64,000 nucleotides of DNA from Brevibacterium atlanticum (GCF_011617245.1 NZ_CP050152.1:3152503-3216502); one strand, 5' to 3'. Counted from the stretch's first letter, positions 35,256 to 45,824 are shown. A program made the numbers and translations. Notes: a model not told the origin generated them from the letters alone.

Positions 35256-35891
35256 ATGGTACGAACTATCGATGCAGACGCACGACGAAAACTGCTGGCC
35301 GATACGGTGTGGGGACTTCTGCGCAAGGGAGGCCTCGAGGCCGCCTCGGTGCGGGCAGTGGCCAAAGAAGCGCAGTTGTCCGCCGGGTCAGTGAGGCACT
35401 TCTTCTCTACGCAGGATGAGCTCCACGTCTTTGCGATGAACGAACTCATGCAGCGGACCGCCCAAAATGTGGAAGCGGCGATGCGCGACGCCGGCACGGC
35501 AGATTCGGCGTCTCAACCTGCCGAAAGGAGTCTCAACGAGGTCAGGGCAGGTCTGCATCAGCTCCTGCCCATCGGCGACGAAAGAACCGCGAACTTCCAG
35601 ACGCATCTCCAGTTCGTCGTCAAAGCCGTCATCCATCCGCCGCTGCAGGCAACGGCTCGTGACAGCTACCTGCGACTGCAGAGATTCTACGAAGACTGCA
35701 TCGATCGGCTGGTCCACTCCGGCGCAGCAGCGGAGGACCTCGATCGGCACAAGGCCGCTCAGCAACTTGCCGTCGTCATCGACGGCCTCCTCCTCCGGCG
35801 ACTGACAGCCCCGGAGCTGGTCAGCACTGACGATGTGATCGCCGGTCTCGACGACCATCTCTCGAGTCTGAAACCGGAGGGAAGCTCATGA
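35256..35891 (+). CDS. TetR family transcriptional regulator
   Basis: 211 residues. The N-terminal HTH reads LLRKGGLEAASVRAVAKEAQ followed by LSAGSVRHFFSTQDEL, typical TetR. The C-terminal ligand/dimer domain is not assignable. It is the first gene of a short run: its stop overlaps the next start (ATGA) of a four-helix membrane protein, so both respond to the same palindromic operator at 35227-35246. By analogy the membrane protein may export or sense the ligand. Confidence 0.92.
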   Translation: MVRTIDADARRKLLADTVWGLLRKGGLEAASVRAVAKEAQLSAGSVRHFFSTQDELHVFAMNELMQRTAQNVEAAMRDAGTADSASQPAERSLNEVRAGLHQLLPIGDERTANFQTHLQFVVKAVIHPPLQATARDSYLRLQRFYEDCIDRLVHSGAAAEDLDRHKAAQQLAVVIDGLLLRRLTAPELVSTDDVIAGLDDHLSSLKPEGSS

Positions 35892-36487
35892 TCATCGCCA
35901 TCATCGGAGCCGAGATCGCGTTCTGGGTGCTCCTTCTCGGAGGATTGGCGACGCGCTATCTCCTCGGCGCGCGGCGTGTCAGTTCTGTGATCCTCGCCTG
36001 CGTACCATTGATCGACCTCGCGCTGGTCGTTCTTGTCTCCGTTGATCTGCTGCGCGGAGCCGAACCCACACACGCGCATGCATTGGCAGCGGTCTATCTC
36101 GGCCTGACTGTGGCGTTCGGACACCAAATCATCGGACGCGTCGACGTCTGGTTCCGCTATCGGTTCGCCAACGGTCCAAAGCCAGTCAAACCGCCCGAAG
36201 GCTCCACCGAAGAGGTGAAGGCCATCTGGGCAGAATGGCTGCGCGTACTGCTTGCCGCTGCCATCGCTGCAGTGTGCCTGGTCATCATGATCGCCGTTGA
36301 CGGTGGCGCCATTCCCGAGAGCATCAGCACCATCAGCAAACACCCGTATTGGGGGATTCTTCACACCATCGGCATCGTCACCGGCATCTGGTTCTTGGCC
36401 GGTCCCGCCTTCGCAGGAACCGGCGACCCTGCTCTCGACCGACCAGAGAACAGGAAGACCGAAGTTCAACGATCCGATGCGCCGTAA
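35888..36487 (+). CDS. Membrane protein of unknown function, TetR partner
   Basis: 199 residues with five hydrophobic segments (IIAIIGAEIAFWVLLLGGLA; VILACVPLIDLALVVLVSV; AAVYLGLTVAFGHQIIGR; VLLAAAIAAVCLVIMIAV; ILHTIGIVTGIWFLAGPAF). The central cytoplasmic loop has a charged FRYRFANGPKPVKPPEGSTE. No family could be assigned. It is translationally coupled to the TetR gene, which suggests control by the same signal. Confidence 0.8.
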   Translation: MIIAIIGAEIAFWVLLLGGLATRYLLGARRVSSVILACVPLIDLALVVLVSVDLLRGAEPTHAHALAAVYLGLTVAFGHQIIGRVDVWFRYRFANGPKPVKPPEGSTEEVKAIWAEWLRVLLAAAIAAVCLVIMIAVDGGAIPESISTISKHPYWGILHTIGIVTGIWFLAGPAFAGTGDPALDRPENRKTEVQRSDAP

Positions 36488-36625
36488 GTCGTCGGCAGAT
36501 AGGCATACGGCCGTTCTATGTCTTCACTTCGGAGATTCTCACAACACAGCGGACCCGTCCCCGTCTCTGCACTGAACTGCACCGCTTCTCCATCCATGAC
36601 ACCACACCGAAGGAAGGTCCGATCG

Positions 36626-36850
36626 ATGACTGACCCCGACCGCAATCTCAATAGCGCCCCCGACAACAGCAAGCTGAAGAAGGAAGTGAGCGCATGGCTC
36701 AGCTTCTCAGCCGTCTTAACAGCGGTGTGGGTGGTCATTTCCATTCTCTCCGGGGAACTGGTGACATTCTGGCCAGCGATTCCCATCGGCATATGGGGCC
36801 TCATCATCGTGGTTTCGAGGATTGTGGCCAAACCCGGCAACGACTCATAA
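36626..36850 (+). CDS. Small two-helix membrane protein
   Basis: 74 residues from the ATG at 36626, preceded by AAGGAAGG at good distance. A charged, disordered start (MTDPDRNLNSAPDNSKLKKE) is followed by two helices (LSFSAVLTAVWVVISILSG and WPAIPIGIWGLIIVVSRIV), the layout of small 2TM-domain proteins. Function unknown. In-frame ATGs upstream (36518, 36596) lack ribosome sites. Confidence 0.72.
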   Translation: MTDPDRNLNSAPDNSKLKKEVSAWLSFSAVLTAVWVVISILSGELVTFWPAIPIGIWGLIIVVSRIVAKPGNDS

Positions 36851-36920
36851 TTGGTCAATGGGTGCGGGCCCGCAGACAACTCTCGAATTGCCATCGGCTG
36901 ATCGGTGAGAGGATACCCCT

Positions 36921-37673
36921 ATGCGCACATTCGACGAGCTCGTCGCCGAGGCCCAGTCCGCCGACGCCTCCGGATGGGGGTTCGATTGGCTCGACTGGCG
37001 CGCCACCGAAGAGCGTCCACCGTGGGGCTACGCGACACTGCTCGCCCGGCGCCTGTCGACGGCGACTGCGGCCCTCGACATCGACACCGGCGGCGGAGAG
37101 GTCATCGACGAGGCACCGGTCCTGCCCGCGCGCATGGCCGTCACTGAGTCCTACGCCCCGAACGTCGCCATCGCCCGGCACCGGCTCGGTCCGCGCGGTG
37201 TCGATGTCGTCGAGGCGGACCCGCACCGACTGCCCTTCGCCAACGGCAGCTTCGACCTCGTCAGTTCGCGTCATCCGGTCACACCCGTATGGTCGGAGAT
37301 CTCCCGCGTCCTCGTGCCCGGAGGAACCTATCTTGCCCAGCACGTCGGTCCCGAATCGGCGTTCGACCTCATCGAGTTCTTCCTCGGGCCGCTGCCGGAG
37401 AATCGGAAGGCCCGCGATCCCGAAGCCGAATCCTCCGCCGCCGAGGCTGCCGGACTCACCGTCGATTCGCTGCGGACCGCACGCTGCCGCATGGAGTTCT
37501 ACGACGTCGGGGCCATCGTGTGGATCCTGCGCAAATGCCCGTGGTGGGTTCCCGACTTCACGGTCGAGAGCTATGAGCCGCAGCTGCGTGAACTCGATGC
37601 CCGGATGCGCCGAGGCGACCCTTTCGTCGCGTATTCGACCCGTCACCTCATCGTGGCGTCGAAGCGAGGGTGA
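36921..37673 (+). CDS. SAM-dependent methyltransferase (class I, Methyltransf_11-like)
   Basis: 250 residues with GAGAGGA upstream. The Rossmann core shows motif I slightly altered (AALDIDTGGGEVIDEAP), motif II-like VAIARHRLG, VDVVEADPHRLPFANGSFDLV (motif III with the acidic residue) and LVPGGTYLAQHVGP. Such enzymes methylate small molecules; the substrate is unknown. It is monocistronic, followed after 3 bases by the convergent oxidase gene. Confidence 0.87.
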   Translation: MRTFDELVAEAQSADASGWGFDWLDWRATEERPPWGYATLLARRLSTATAALDIDTGGGEVIDEAPVLPARMAVTESYAPNVAIARHRLGPRGVDVVEADPHRLPFANGSFDLVSSRHPVTPVWSEISRVLVPGGTYLAQHVGPESAFDLIEFFLGPLPENRKARDPEAESSAAEAAGLTVDSLRTARCRMEFYDVGAIVWILRKCPWWVPDFTVESYEPQLRELDARMRRGDPFVAYSTRHLIVASKRG

Positions 37674-37676
37674 GAA

Positions 37677-38816
37677 CTACCGGGCACCCACCCGGAACCG
37701 CTCAGGCACGCCGCCGGCACCGGTCGCGAGGTCGGCTGCGAACTCGCCGAGGAGCGGCGCGAACTTCGCCCCGTGCCCGGAACAGGCGGAGACGATGACG
37801 AGCCCGTCGACCTCATCGATGACGAAGTCCTCGTTCGGGGTGTTCGTGAACAGGCACGTCGTCTCCGCGTACGGCTCCGGCACGAGTCCGGGCAGGTGGC
37901 GCTTCGCGTAGTCGATCATCCGAGTCCGCATCTCCTCGGTGATCTGTCCGTCCTGGTCGAGCGCCGAATCGATCACTCGGCCGCCGTTGAACTGGGCGAG
38001 CTTCTGACCGGCGAATCCGGCATCCCGGCCGCCGGGCAGACCGTAGGTGAAGATCTCGGAGGACTTATGGATGAACGTCGGCCAGCGGGTGCGCGGCAGC
38101 CCTGATTCGTCGGCGTCGCGGTAGGGCATGTGGAAGGCCTGCTCCTGCCGCACTTCGAACCGTGGCAGCGCGGAGAGGAATCCCTCGGGGAGTCCGAGAG
38201 CGCCGAGGAGGGCGGGCAGCCATCCGCCGGCAGCGACGATGACGCTTTCGGCTTCGACGGATTCCCCTGTCGCCGAGGTGGCCCTGAAGCCGCCCGCGGA
38301 ACGTCGGGTCACCTCGGCGACCGTCCAATCGGTGAGGACCCGAGCGTGACCGGTGGCCCGAGCCAGGTCGAGGAGAGTGTTGACTGTGGTTTCGGCGTCG
38401 ATGACGCCGGCATCGGGGTGGAAGAGGACCTCGGTGTCGAAGGCGAACTGCGGCCAGCGTTCAGAAGCCTGTGCGGGGTCGAGGACTTCGTGGTCGACCC
38501 CGACGGCGTCGAAGATCTCGGCGAGTTCGGCGGTGTGCCGGACGTCGCCGTGGTCGATCGCACCGGTGACGGAGATGAGCTCGGTGCCGGCTGCGGCCTC
38601 GACTGCGGACCAGAGGTCGCGGGATCTCACGACGAGTTCGGTGTAGAGCCGGTCGGGGTAGGCGTAGCGGAAGATGCGGGCGGAGCCGTGGGAGCTGCCG
38701 CGATCGTTCGCTGGGGTGTGCCGTTCGAGGACGGTGACGTCCTCGCCGCGGGCGGTCAGCGCATAGGCGGTCGCGGCTCCGGCGAGCCCGGCGCCGATGA
38801 CGATGTGGTGGGACAT
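37677..38816 (-). CDS. FAD-dependent sarcosine/N-methyltryptophan oxidase-type enzyme
   Basis: 379 residues. The FAD motif IVIGAGLAGAATAYAL is at the N-terminus, then VLERHTP and GSSHGSARIFRYAYPD, a signature of the monomeric sarcosine oxidase/SolA group. Near the C-terminus come CLFTNTPNEDFVID, with the Cys that carries covalent FAD in MSOX, and SACSGHGAKFAPLLGEF. It oxidises an N-methyl or secondary amine with release of peroxide. It lies 23 bases downstream of galE on the same strand, but the two have no obvious functional link. Confidence 0.88.
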   Translation of the reverse strand: MSHHIVIGAGLAGAATAYALTARGEDVTVLERHTPANDRGSSHGSARIFRYAYPDRLYTELVVRSRDLWSAVEAAAGTELISVTGAIDHGDVRHTAELAEIFDAVGVDHEVLDPAQASERWPQFAFDTEVLFHPDAGVIDAETTVNTLLDLARATGHARVLTDWTVAEVTRRSAGGFRATSATGESVEAESVIVAAGGWLPALLGALGLPEGFLSALPRFEVRQEQAFHMPYRDADESGLPRTRWPTFIHKSSEIFTYGLPGGRDAGFAGQKLAQFNGGRVIDSALDQDGQITEEMRTRMIDYAKRHLPGLVPEPYAETTCLFTNTPNEDFVIDEVDGLVIVSACSGHGAKFAPLLGEFAADLATGAGGVPERFRVGAR

Positions 38817-38839
38817 GAACCAGCCCTTCTACACGATGC

Positions 38840-39832
<993 letters not shown>

Positions 39833-40005
39833 GGCTCGGGCCCTCCTCGTCTCGTCGACTCGTCGACATCAGAACATCATCGGAACCAGAATACGTGCTC
39901 GCCACGGAACGGAGCCATCGACCCGGACCTGAACGGCTGGTGGGGAAAGCGTCGGAAAGCGCGGCCGCCCTGGCCATGAGCAGTCGGCCCTGCCACAGTG
40001 GGAAA

Positions 40006-41061
40006 ATGCACATCCTCCTCACCTGCGATCCCGGGCCCCCGAGCCGCCGAGTGGCCTCGCTCAAGGACGAGTTCGCTGAACTCCTCCGACAAGATTTCGA
40101 ATCGGAGGTGACTGTCGACGTGTGCACGCAAGCGCTGCGCGTCCAGGCCGACCACCGGCTCGAGCTGTCGACGCTCGACGCGATCGTCGACCGCTTTCCC
40201 GCAGCTGACCTCGTCATCATGCTCACGGACATCCCGCGCCACACCCATGGCAAACCGCTCATCGCCGAGGTGCTGCCGGACCGCAACATCGCTGTGATCT
40301 CGTGCCCCACCCTCGGCGCTCTGACGACGAAGCGCCGTCTGCTCAAGGTCTATATGAGCTGCGTCAATCAGCTCCTCCCCGATGGTCATCTGCCCGCGAA
40401 GACACACTGTCTTCCCCGCTGGGGCCAGTGGTCGAGTCGGGCCGACTCGGGCCGCCGCACCCTCCACGCTCACACCTTCACCGGTGGGACTCGCCTCGTG
40501 CTGGGCATGACCATGGCCAACGAGCCGCTGCGGATGTCGCGCAAACTCTCCCGAGCCATGGCCGCAGCCGCTGCCACAGGGGCGTTCGGCATCTTCTACA
40601 GTTCCATCTGGCAGATGTCCCACCACCTCTCGACCGCACGTCTCATCTCGATCGGCGCCATCGCCATCGCTGTCATGGTCGGCTGGCTGATCACGATCAA
40701 TCGCCTCTGGGACCGTCCGGTCAATGAGCGCTTGGCTCAGGTCGTCTTCTACTACAACCTGTCCACTGTTCTCACACTGACCATCTGCGTCACCGGGCTC
40801 TATGTCTTGCTGGTCATCGGCATCCTCGCCGGTGGGCTCATCGTCATCGACCCCGAATTCATGGCCCAGACGATCCACCGGCCCGAGGCCCGCTTGACGA
40901 ACTACCTCGACATCGCATGGCTGAGCGCCGCGATGGGTGTCGTCGCCGGCGCACTCGGGTCGAGCTTCGACAGCGACATCGACCTCAAGAACCTCACTCA
41001 CGCCCAACGACTGCGCTCCCGCGTCTACACCGCCCAGGACGAGGAGACCGACACAGCCTGA
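40006..41061 (+). CDS. Membrane protein of unknown function with soluble N-terminal domain
   Basis: 351 residues from the ATG at 40006 (GTGGGA upstream); longer in-frame starts overlap the divergent galE promoter region. The first ~185 residues form an alpha/beta-looking soluble domain (MHILLTCDPGPPSRRVASLK; ADLVIMLTDIPRHTHGKPLI; RNIAVISCPTLGALTTKRRL). Four helices follow (AMAAAAATGAFGIFYSSIW; ISIGAIAIAVMVGWLITI; VLTLTICVTGLYVLLVIGI; WLSAAMGVVAGALGSSF), then an acidic tail. I recognise no family. The next frame downstream is a dps remnant. Confidence 0.75.
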   Translation: MHILLTCDPGPPSRRVASLKDEFAELLRQDFESEVTVDVCTQALRVQADHRLELSTLDAIVDRFPAADLVIMLTDIPRHTHGKPLIAEVLPDRNIAVISCPTLGALTTKRRLLKVYMSCVNQLLPDGHLPAKTHCLPRWGQWSSRADSGRRTLHAHTFTGGTRLVLGMTMANEPLRMSRKLSRAMAAAAATGAFGIFYSSIWQMSHHLSTARLISIGAIAIAVMVGWLITINRLWDRPVNERLAQVVFYYNLSTVLTLTICVTGLYVLLVIGILAGGLIVIDPEFMAQTIHRPEARLTNYLDIAWLSAAMGVVAGALGSSFDSDIDLKNLTHAQRLRSRVYTAQDEETDTA

Positions 41062-41085
41062 CAGGCGTTACGTCCCACCTGCAGC

Positions 41086-41466
41086 GGCAAGCAGGCGCGG
41101 TGGAACATCGTGGGCACGAACTTCCGTGACCTCCACCTCAACCTCGATGAGGTCACAGACGCTGCCCGTGCCGGCAGCGATGAGATCGGCGAGCGTATGC
41201 GGGCGCTCCACGCCTCCCCTGACGGCCGCCCCGCGGAGATCGCCGAACAGACCGGGCTGCCGGAGTTCCCGAACGGAGAGATCAGCACCCACGACGCCAT
41301 CGATCACATGGTCGCGTCGATCGAAGCGACCGTGGCCTCGATGCGTGGCTGCCACGACGAGGTCGACTCGGCGGATCCGACGACCGCCGACAGCTTCCAC
41401 AGTTTCATCACTCAACTCGAGCAGCAGGCCTGGTTCATCAGCGCCGAGACCCGCACTCCCAAGTGA
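41086..41466 (+). pseudogene. dps: N-terminally truncated Dps (ferritin-like)
   Basis: The conserved Dps core is readable from KQARWNIVG onward, then NFRDLHLNLDEV with the ferroxidase-type H, D and E, RMRALHASPDGR and the final helix ADSFHSFITQLEQQAWFISA. About 30-40 residues of the first helix are missing. The frame upstream reaches the stop of the membrane-protein gene directly. The first ferroxidase His of the KQAHWN motif is Arg here. A GTG at 41110 could start a 118-residue product, but it would lack part of the four-helix bundle. Confidence 0.75.
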
Positions 41467-42026
41467 GTCGCTGTGACTGCCGGGGCCGCAATAGAGACTG
41501 GCGAAGTCCGCTCCGGAGTTGCGCCCGGTCTGGTGAGAGACCTGGTGGCCATCCCCAACTCCTTCGCCGATTATTGTCACTCCCGTCGGTTGAGCCGACT
41601 GTAGGCGCTGTTTGGCGGCGGGTGTTTTCTGCCCACACTGCGCGATTCGCAGCATTGCTGATCACTGTATGGTCACGACATGATTTCGCTGGAAGTTTCA
41701 CGTGTGTCGATTTGCGACAAACTGGAGCAGAAATAGTGTCCCCAATTATGACTGGCTCATTACCCCGATCGATGGGTTCACTGAGAGCCAACACGACCGT
41801 CACTGCGGGGTTTTCCGGTCTAGGCACGATCGAGGCGCATCGCACCAGACCTCCACAATCACCCGAACCTACCTGAGCGTAACTATAACGACGGTGTAAC
41901 TTTCCCTGTGATTTACTGATTACTTTTTGATTACTCCGTAATGTTGTGAGCGATCTGCCAGGAAACTGCCCGTTTCCGCCCAGGCCGTGCTTGGAAGTGA
42001 TCAGGATCCGAACGATGTGGAGAACC
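41467..42026. other. 560-base region upstream of the surface-protein gene
   Basis: No ORF with coding character. The last ~90 bases become AT-rich, with GTAACT repeated (near 41878 and 41898) and TGATTACT/TGATTTACT repeats (41908-41938). This looks like the promoter and upstream activation region of the large surface-protein gene. GTGGAG lies directly before its ATG. The remainder shows nothing I can name. Confidence 0.5.
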
Positions 42027-45000
42027 ATGAGAATACTGAGAGGCCGGCCTGGAACCGGTCGGAAGATTGCATTAGGCACGGTCGCCGCCGGATCGGCACT
42101 CGCGCTGACTGCAATGACCGTGTCCCCGGCGGCAGCGGCCGGGCGACCTGACAATGGAGCACAGCAAGACGCCGAAGCGTGGGGGCAATTGATTCAGTCC
42201 GAGCTTTTCGGCGGACAGCTCGCCGACGCAGCTTCGGCATACAGCAGCTCGCCGGATCACACAGGAGCCAGCACTACTCCTCTCGACGTCGGAGCTCTCA
42301 ATGCGCTCAAGATCGATCTGGGCAACGGAGCTTCCCTGCCGCTGATCAGCGAAGGAGACGGAGAGGGCCTACTCCATCTGGGGAACGCCGGAGCTCTCAA
42401 TTCATACGGGCACGCCCCCAAATACAATGAGGCAAAAGCGAGCGCGGGCGCTGTCGGGTCCGACGGTGCCCTGAACCTCGACGACATAAACGAGGGCAAG
42501 TTCGGTAACGCCAACGTCGACCTGACTGCTGTCCTCAATCAGCTCGGCCTCAGTGGAGTCACCGACCAGGTTGTCGACGACCTCAGTCTCGAGCTTGGCG
42601 CGATCGCTTCGACCGCCGATAGCAACGGCACTGATTACACTCCGGAGTACGTGGTCGCTGATGGCGTTCTGACCGTCTCGAGTCCTGCCGTTGAAGGAAT
42701 CTCTAGTGCGCTGACAGAGGTCGTCGACGGCGCTGGCGGCACTCTCGAAGAAGTCATCGGGGATGAGGGCCTCGCGAATTCCCTTGCGGGCATCGGCCTC
42801 AATCTCGACGTGTTGCTGGCCTCCGTGAAAGTCGGCGGAGCTGACACTAAGGTGTCCGTCGAAGTCGGAGATGCTCTGAACGGCATCGTGGAGAACCTCA
42901 TCAACAAGGAGCTCGAAGACAAGTCCGGCATCGTATCCATCGATCTCGAGAGCGGAAAGATCAAGATCAATCTTGCCAAGGTCGTCGAGGGTGGTAATGG
43001 TGAGGATCTGAATGGTCTGGACCCGAACACTCAGGTGCTGACGTCGGATACGATTTCCAAGATCACAACCGCGGTGTCTGACGCACTCGGCGCTCTGACC
43101 GAGAAGATCACCGATACTGTCTCCGATGCTCTCAATGACGTCCACCTTGTCATCGACCTGCCCGCGTCGATTTCGCTGCTTGGGCAGACAGTCGGAGGCA
43201 AAGTCACGGTGGACGCCACCCTCGGCCAACTGGCGGGTACAGATACCACCAAGCCGACCGTCACTACAGATCTTAAGATCAGCGTCCTCGGAACAAACAT
43301 CAGTGTCGGCCAAATTCTCAACGTGATTACCACTCCGGTTATTAATGCAGTACTCGGCATTACCAAGCCGCTCATCGGCGGTATCCTTAGTGCGACCTCG
43401 GACGAGCTCTCGAAGAGTCTTACCGGCGTCGTCAATCCGGTCCTGACCTCGCTCGATCCCGTGTTCAAGGCGCTCAACCAGGTCGTCGACCTTACAATCA
43501 ATGAGCAGTCGCCTGTGCCCGCCAAGCAGGAGGGTGTAAGCGCCCAGTCTGCGCTCGAGAACAGCTACGTTGACGGCGACAACGGCGACGGCTTCACGGT
43601 CAACGCCGTAAGTCTGGAATTGCTGCCGTCGGCAAACGCCATCGACATCAACCTCGCGTCGTCGTCGGTTCGTGCAACAGCTGATGCTCCGGAGGAGCCC
43701 GGTGATGATGACGTGAACACGAACGCAGCGGCTTCTGCTGCCGCATCGGCAACTGCCGATGACGATGGCAACGAGGCGGCCCAGGCAGCATCGCAGGCCG
43801 CAGCCAACGATGACGCCACGTCAACCGCTTCAGCCGCCGCGGAGGAGGATGCACAGGCCGCAGCCCAGGCTGCAGCGACGGAAGACGCATCGACTACAGC
43901 TTCGACCGACGCGACGACAGACGAGAGCGCTTCGTCGACAGCCGCATCTCAGGCCGCAGCGAACGCCGACAACTCCGAGAACACGAATGCGGAATCCTCC
44001 GCTGCAGCGAACGCCGATCCGGCAGCTGCTGCGTCGGCGGCCTCGACGGCAGATTCGTCGGCCGCCGCCTCGGAGAATGCAGCCGCAGACGCCGACGCTG
44101 ATCCCTCGGCCGATGCCGACCCGGACGCAGCTGCAGGTGATGAAGCAGATGCAAACGTGAACGCAGCGGCTTCGGCTTCGGCATCCGCCGATGCAGATGA
44201 CGATGGCGATCCGGCCGCGCAGGCAGCAGCTCAGGCGGCGGCCAACCCCGACGCTGATACCGCAGCATCGGCAGCAGCGAACGAGAACGCCGAAGCAGCT
44301 GCCGAATCCGCAGCCAACGAAGAGGCCTCCTCGGAGACCTCGGCGGACGCGACGACCGAGACCAACGCCTCGGCGCAGAAGGCAGCCAATGCCGCCGCGA
44401 ACGCCGACAACTCGGACTCGACGAATGCTCAGGCCTCGTCGGCAACCAATGCCAACGCTTCGGCGGCTGCCAGCTCGGCAGCTACTGCTGACTCCTCGTC
44501 TGAAGCGTCGGCATCTGCCGCTGCCGACGCCGATGATTCGGTGGTTTCGGACGCCAGCAATGACACCACGGCGAACGCGAACGCTACCGCTTCGGCCGCC
44601 GCATCTGCACAGGCCGATGCCGATACAGATCCCGCCGCGCAAGCAGCTGCTCAAGCAGCAGCTGATGAGGATGCCAACAACACGGCATCCGCTGCAGCGG
44701 ACGAGAACGCCGAGGCAGCAGCGTCCTCCGCCGCAAACGAAGAAGCCACCGCACAGGCTTCGACCGATGCGACCACGGAGACCAACGCCGCCGCTCAGGC
44801 AGCCGCAACTGCGACAGCCGACAGCGACGACAATGACTCGGCCAACGCTGACACCACTGCCGCTCAGAATGCCAACGCATCTGCAGCAGCAGCGACAGCA
44901 GCTAATGCTGATTCCTCGTCAGAGGCCTCGGCTCAGGCCGCGGCTGATGCCGACGGCAATGACGACGGAGCTGCGGCCGACACTTCGGCCGACCCGGACG

Positions 45001-45824
45001 CCGATGCAGCTGACGAAGCTGACGCGAATGCCAACGTGAACGCAGCCGCTTCGGCCTCGGCTTCGGCCAACGCCGATGACGACAACAACGCGGCAGCCGA
45101 GGCAGCAGCAGTAGCAGCAGCCGATAACGATGCCAACAAAACGGCATCGGCAGCAGCGGACGAGAACGCCGAAGCAGCTGCGGAGTCGGCCGCCGACGAA
45201 GAGGCTTCCTCGGAGACCTCGACGGACGCGACCTCGGATCCGAACGCCTCGGCACAGCAGGCAGCCAACGCCGCCGCGAACGCCGACAATGAGGATGACA
45301 GCAACGCACAAGCATCCGCCGCAGCCAACGCCAACGCCGGGGCCGCCGCTTCGGCAGCATCGACGGCGGACTCCTCATCGGAGGCTTCCGCTGCGGCAGC
45401 GGCAGACGGTGACGAGGCTGACGCAGCCGCTGAAGGTGCAGAGGCCAATGCCTCCACCGACGGTGACGAGGCCAATGCTTCGGCCGACGGAGGCGCAGCC
45501 AGCGCCTCGGCAGATGGTGACGAGGCGAGCGCTTCGGCCGATTCTGAGAAGGCCACGTCGGCGAACTCCTCGGCGTCGGCTGATTCGGACCAGGCCGCAT
45601 CAGCCAACGCCGGAACCTCGGCGAGCGCCAATGCCGGATCCGGTGCCAACGCCTCGGCTGGCTCGAGCACGAATGCCTCGGGCAGCAGCGCCGGTGGAGA
45701 CCTTCCGCGGACGGGTGCCGACGGCGTCCCGGCCATGGTCGGATTCGCCGCACTGCTCCTCGCCGGTGGTGCCGCAGCGGTGTGGGCAACCCGCCGCTAC
45801 CGTGCCTCGGCAGGCAAACACTGA
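42027..45824 (+). CDS. Choice-of-anchor-G-type surface protein with Ala/Asp/Ser/Asn-rich repeats and LPXTG anchor
   Basis: 1265 residues from the ATG at 42027 (GTGGAG just upstream; ATG 42015 and GTG 41946 are alternatives). It has a signal peptide with a hydrophobic core, KIALGTVAAGSALALTAMTV, ending near SPAAAA. A ~530-residue globular part follows, rich in Val, Leu, Asp and Gly, resembling the choice-of-anchor-G family (VDVGALNALKIDLGNGASLP-like start, many LGQ/TDT repeats). Then come ~640 residues of four long low-complexity repeats and a LPRTG sorting motif, a hydrophobic helix and a basic tail (TRRYRASAGKH). A sortase should attach it to peptidoglycan, with the repeat region as a stalk. 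Very acidic; adhesion is a plausible role. Confidence 0.85.
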   Translation: MRILRGRPGTGRKIALGTVAAGSALALTAMTVSPAAAAGRPDNGAQQDAEAWGQLIQSELFGGQLADAASAYSSSPDHTGASTTPLDVGALNALKIDLGNGASLPLISEGDGEGLLHLGNAGALNSYGHAPKYNEAKASAGAVGSDGALNLDDINEGKFGNANVDLTAVLNQLGLSGVTDQVVDDLSLELGAIASTADSNGTDYTPEYVVADGVLTVSSPAVEGISSALTEVVDGAGGTLEEVIGDEGLANSLAGIGLNLDVLLASVKVGGADTKVSVEVGDALNGIVENLINKELEDKSGIVSIDLESGKIKINLAKVVEGGNGEDLNGLDPNTQVLTSDTISKITTAVSDALGALTEKITDTVSDALNDVHLVIDLPASISLLGQTVGGKVTVDATLGQLAGTDTTKPTVTTDLKISVLGTNISVGQILNVITTPVINAVLGITKPLIGGILSATSDELSKSLTGVVNPVLTSLDPVFKALNQVVDLTINEQSPVPAKQEGVSAQSALENSYVDGDNGDGFTVNAVSLELLPSANAIDINLASSSVRATADAPEEPGDDDVNTNAAASAAASATADDDGNEAAQAASQAAANDDATSTASAAAEEDAQAAAQAAATEDASTTASTDATTDESASSTAASQAAANADNSENTNAESSAAANADPAAAASAASTADSSAAASENAAADADADPSADADPDAAAGDEADANVNAAASASASADADDDGDPAAQAAAQAAANPDADTAASAAANENAEAAAESAANEEASSETSADATTETNASAQKAANAAANADNSDSTNAQASSATNANASAAASSAATADSSSEASASAAADADDSVVSDASNDTTANANATASAAASAQADADTDPAAQAAAQAAADEDANNTASAAADENAEAAASSAANEEATAQASTDATTETNAAAQAAATATADSDDNDSANADTTAAQNANASAAAATAANADSSSEASAQAAADADGNDDGAAADTSADPDADAADEADANANVNAAASASASANADDDNNAAAEAAAVAAADNDANKTASAAADENAEAAAESAADEEASSETSTDATSDPNASAQQAANAAANADNEDDSNAQASAAANANAGAAASAASTADSSSEASAAAAADGDEADAAAEGAEANASTDGDEANASADGGAASASADGDEASASADSEKATSANSSASADSDQAASANAGTSASANAGSGANASAGSSTNASGSSAGGDLPRTGADGVPAMVGFAALLLAGGAAAVWATRRYRASAGKH
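43703..45440 (+). repeat. Four ~140-residue coding repeats in the surface protein
   Basis: Imperfect tandem units start at about 43703, 44148, 44562 and 45021 (lengths roughly 445, 414, 459 and 420 bases). Each begins with DANVNAAASASASA-like sequence, passes through ENAEAAAESAANEEAS, STDATTETNA and NAAANADN, and ends with TADSSSEASA. The codon third positions vary between units, so the repeats have diverged by substitution rather than copied recently. Confidence 0.85.

Noticed and set aside
43830..44654. Long minus-strand open frame rich in Cys, Gly and Arg inside the surface-protein repeats
   Set aside because: It is the complement of repeated GCN/GAY/AAY codons in the real gene; composition is extreme and no start signal or homologous fold is visible.
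44191..45039. Plus-strand frame of Arg/Pro/Thr/Gln-rich sequence inside the same repeats
   Set aside because: Frame-shifted reading of the same Ala/Asp codons (poly-R/P/T/Q); no ribosome site.
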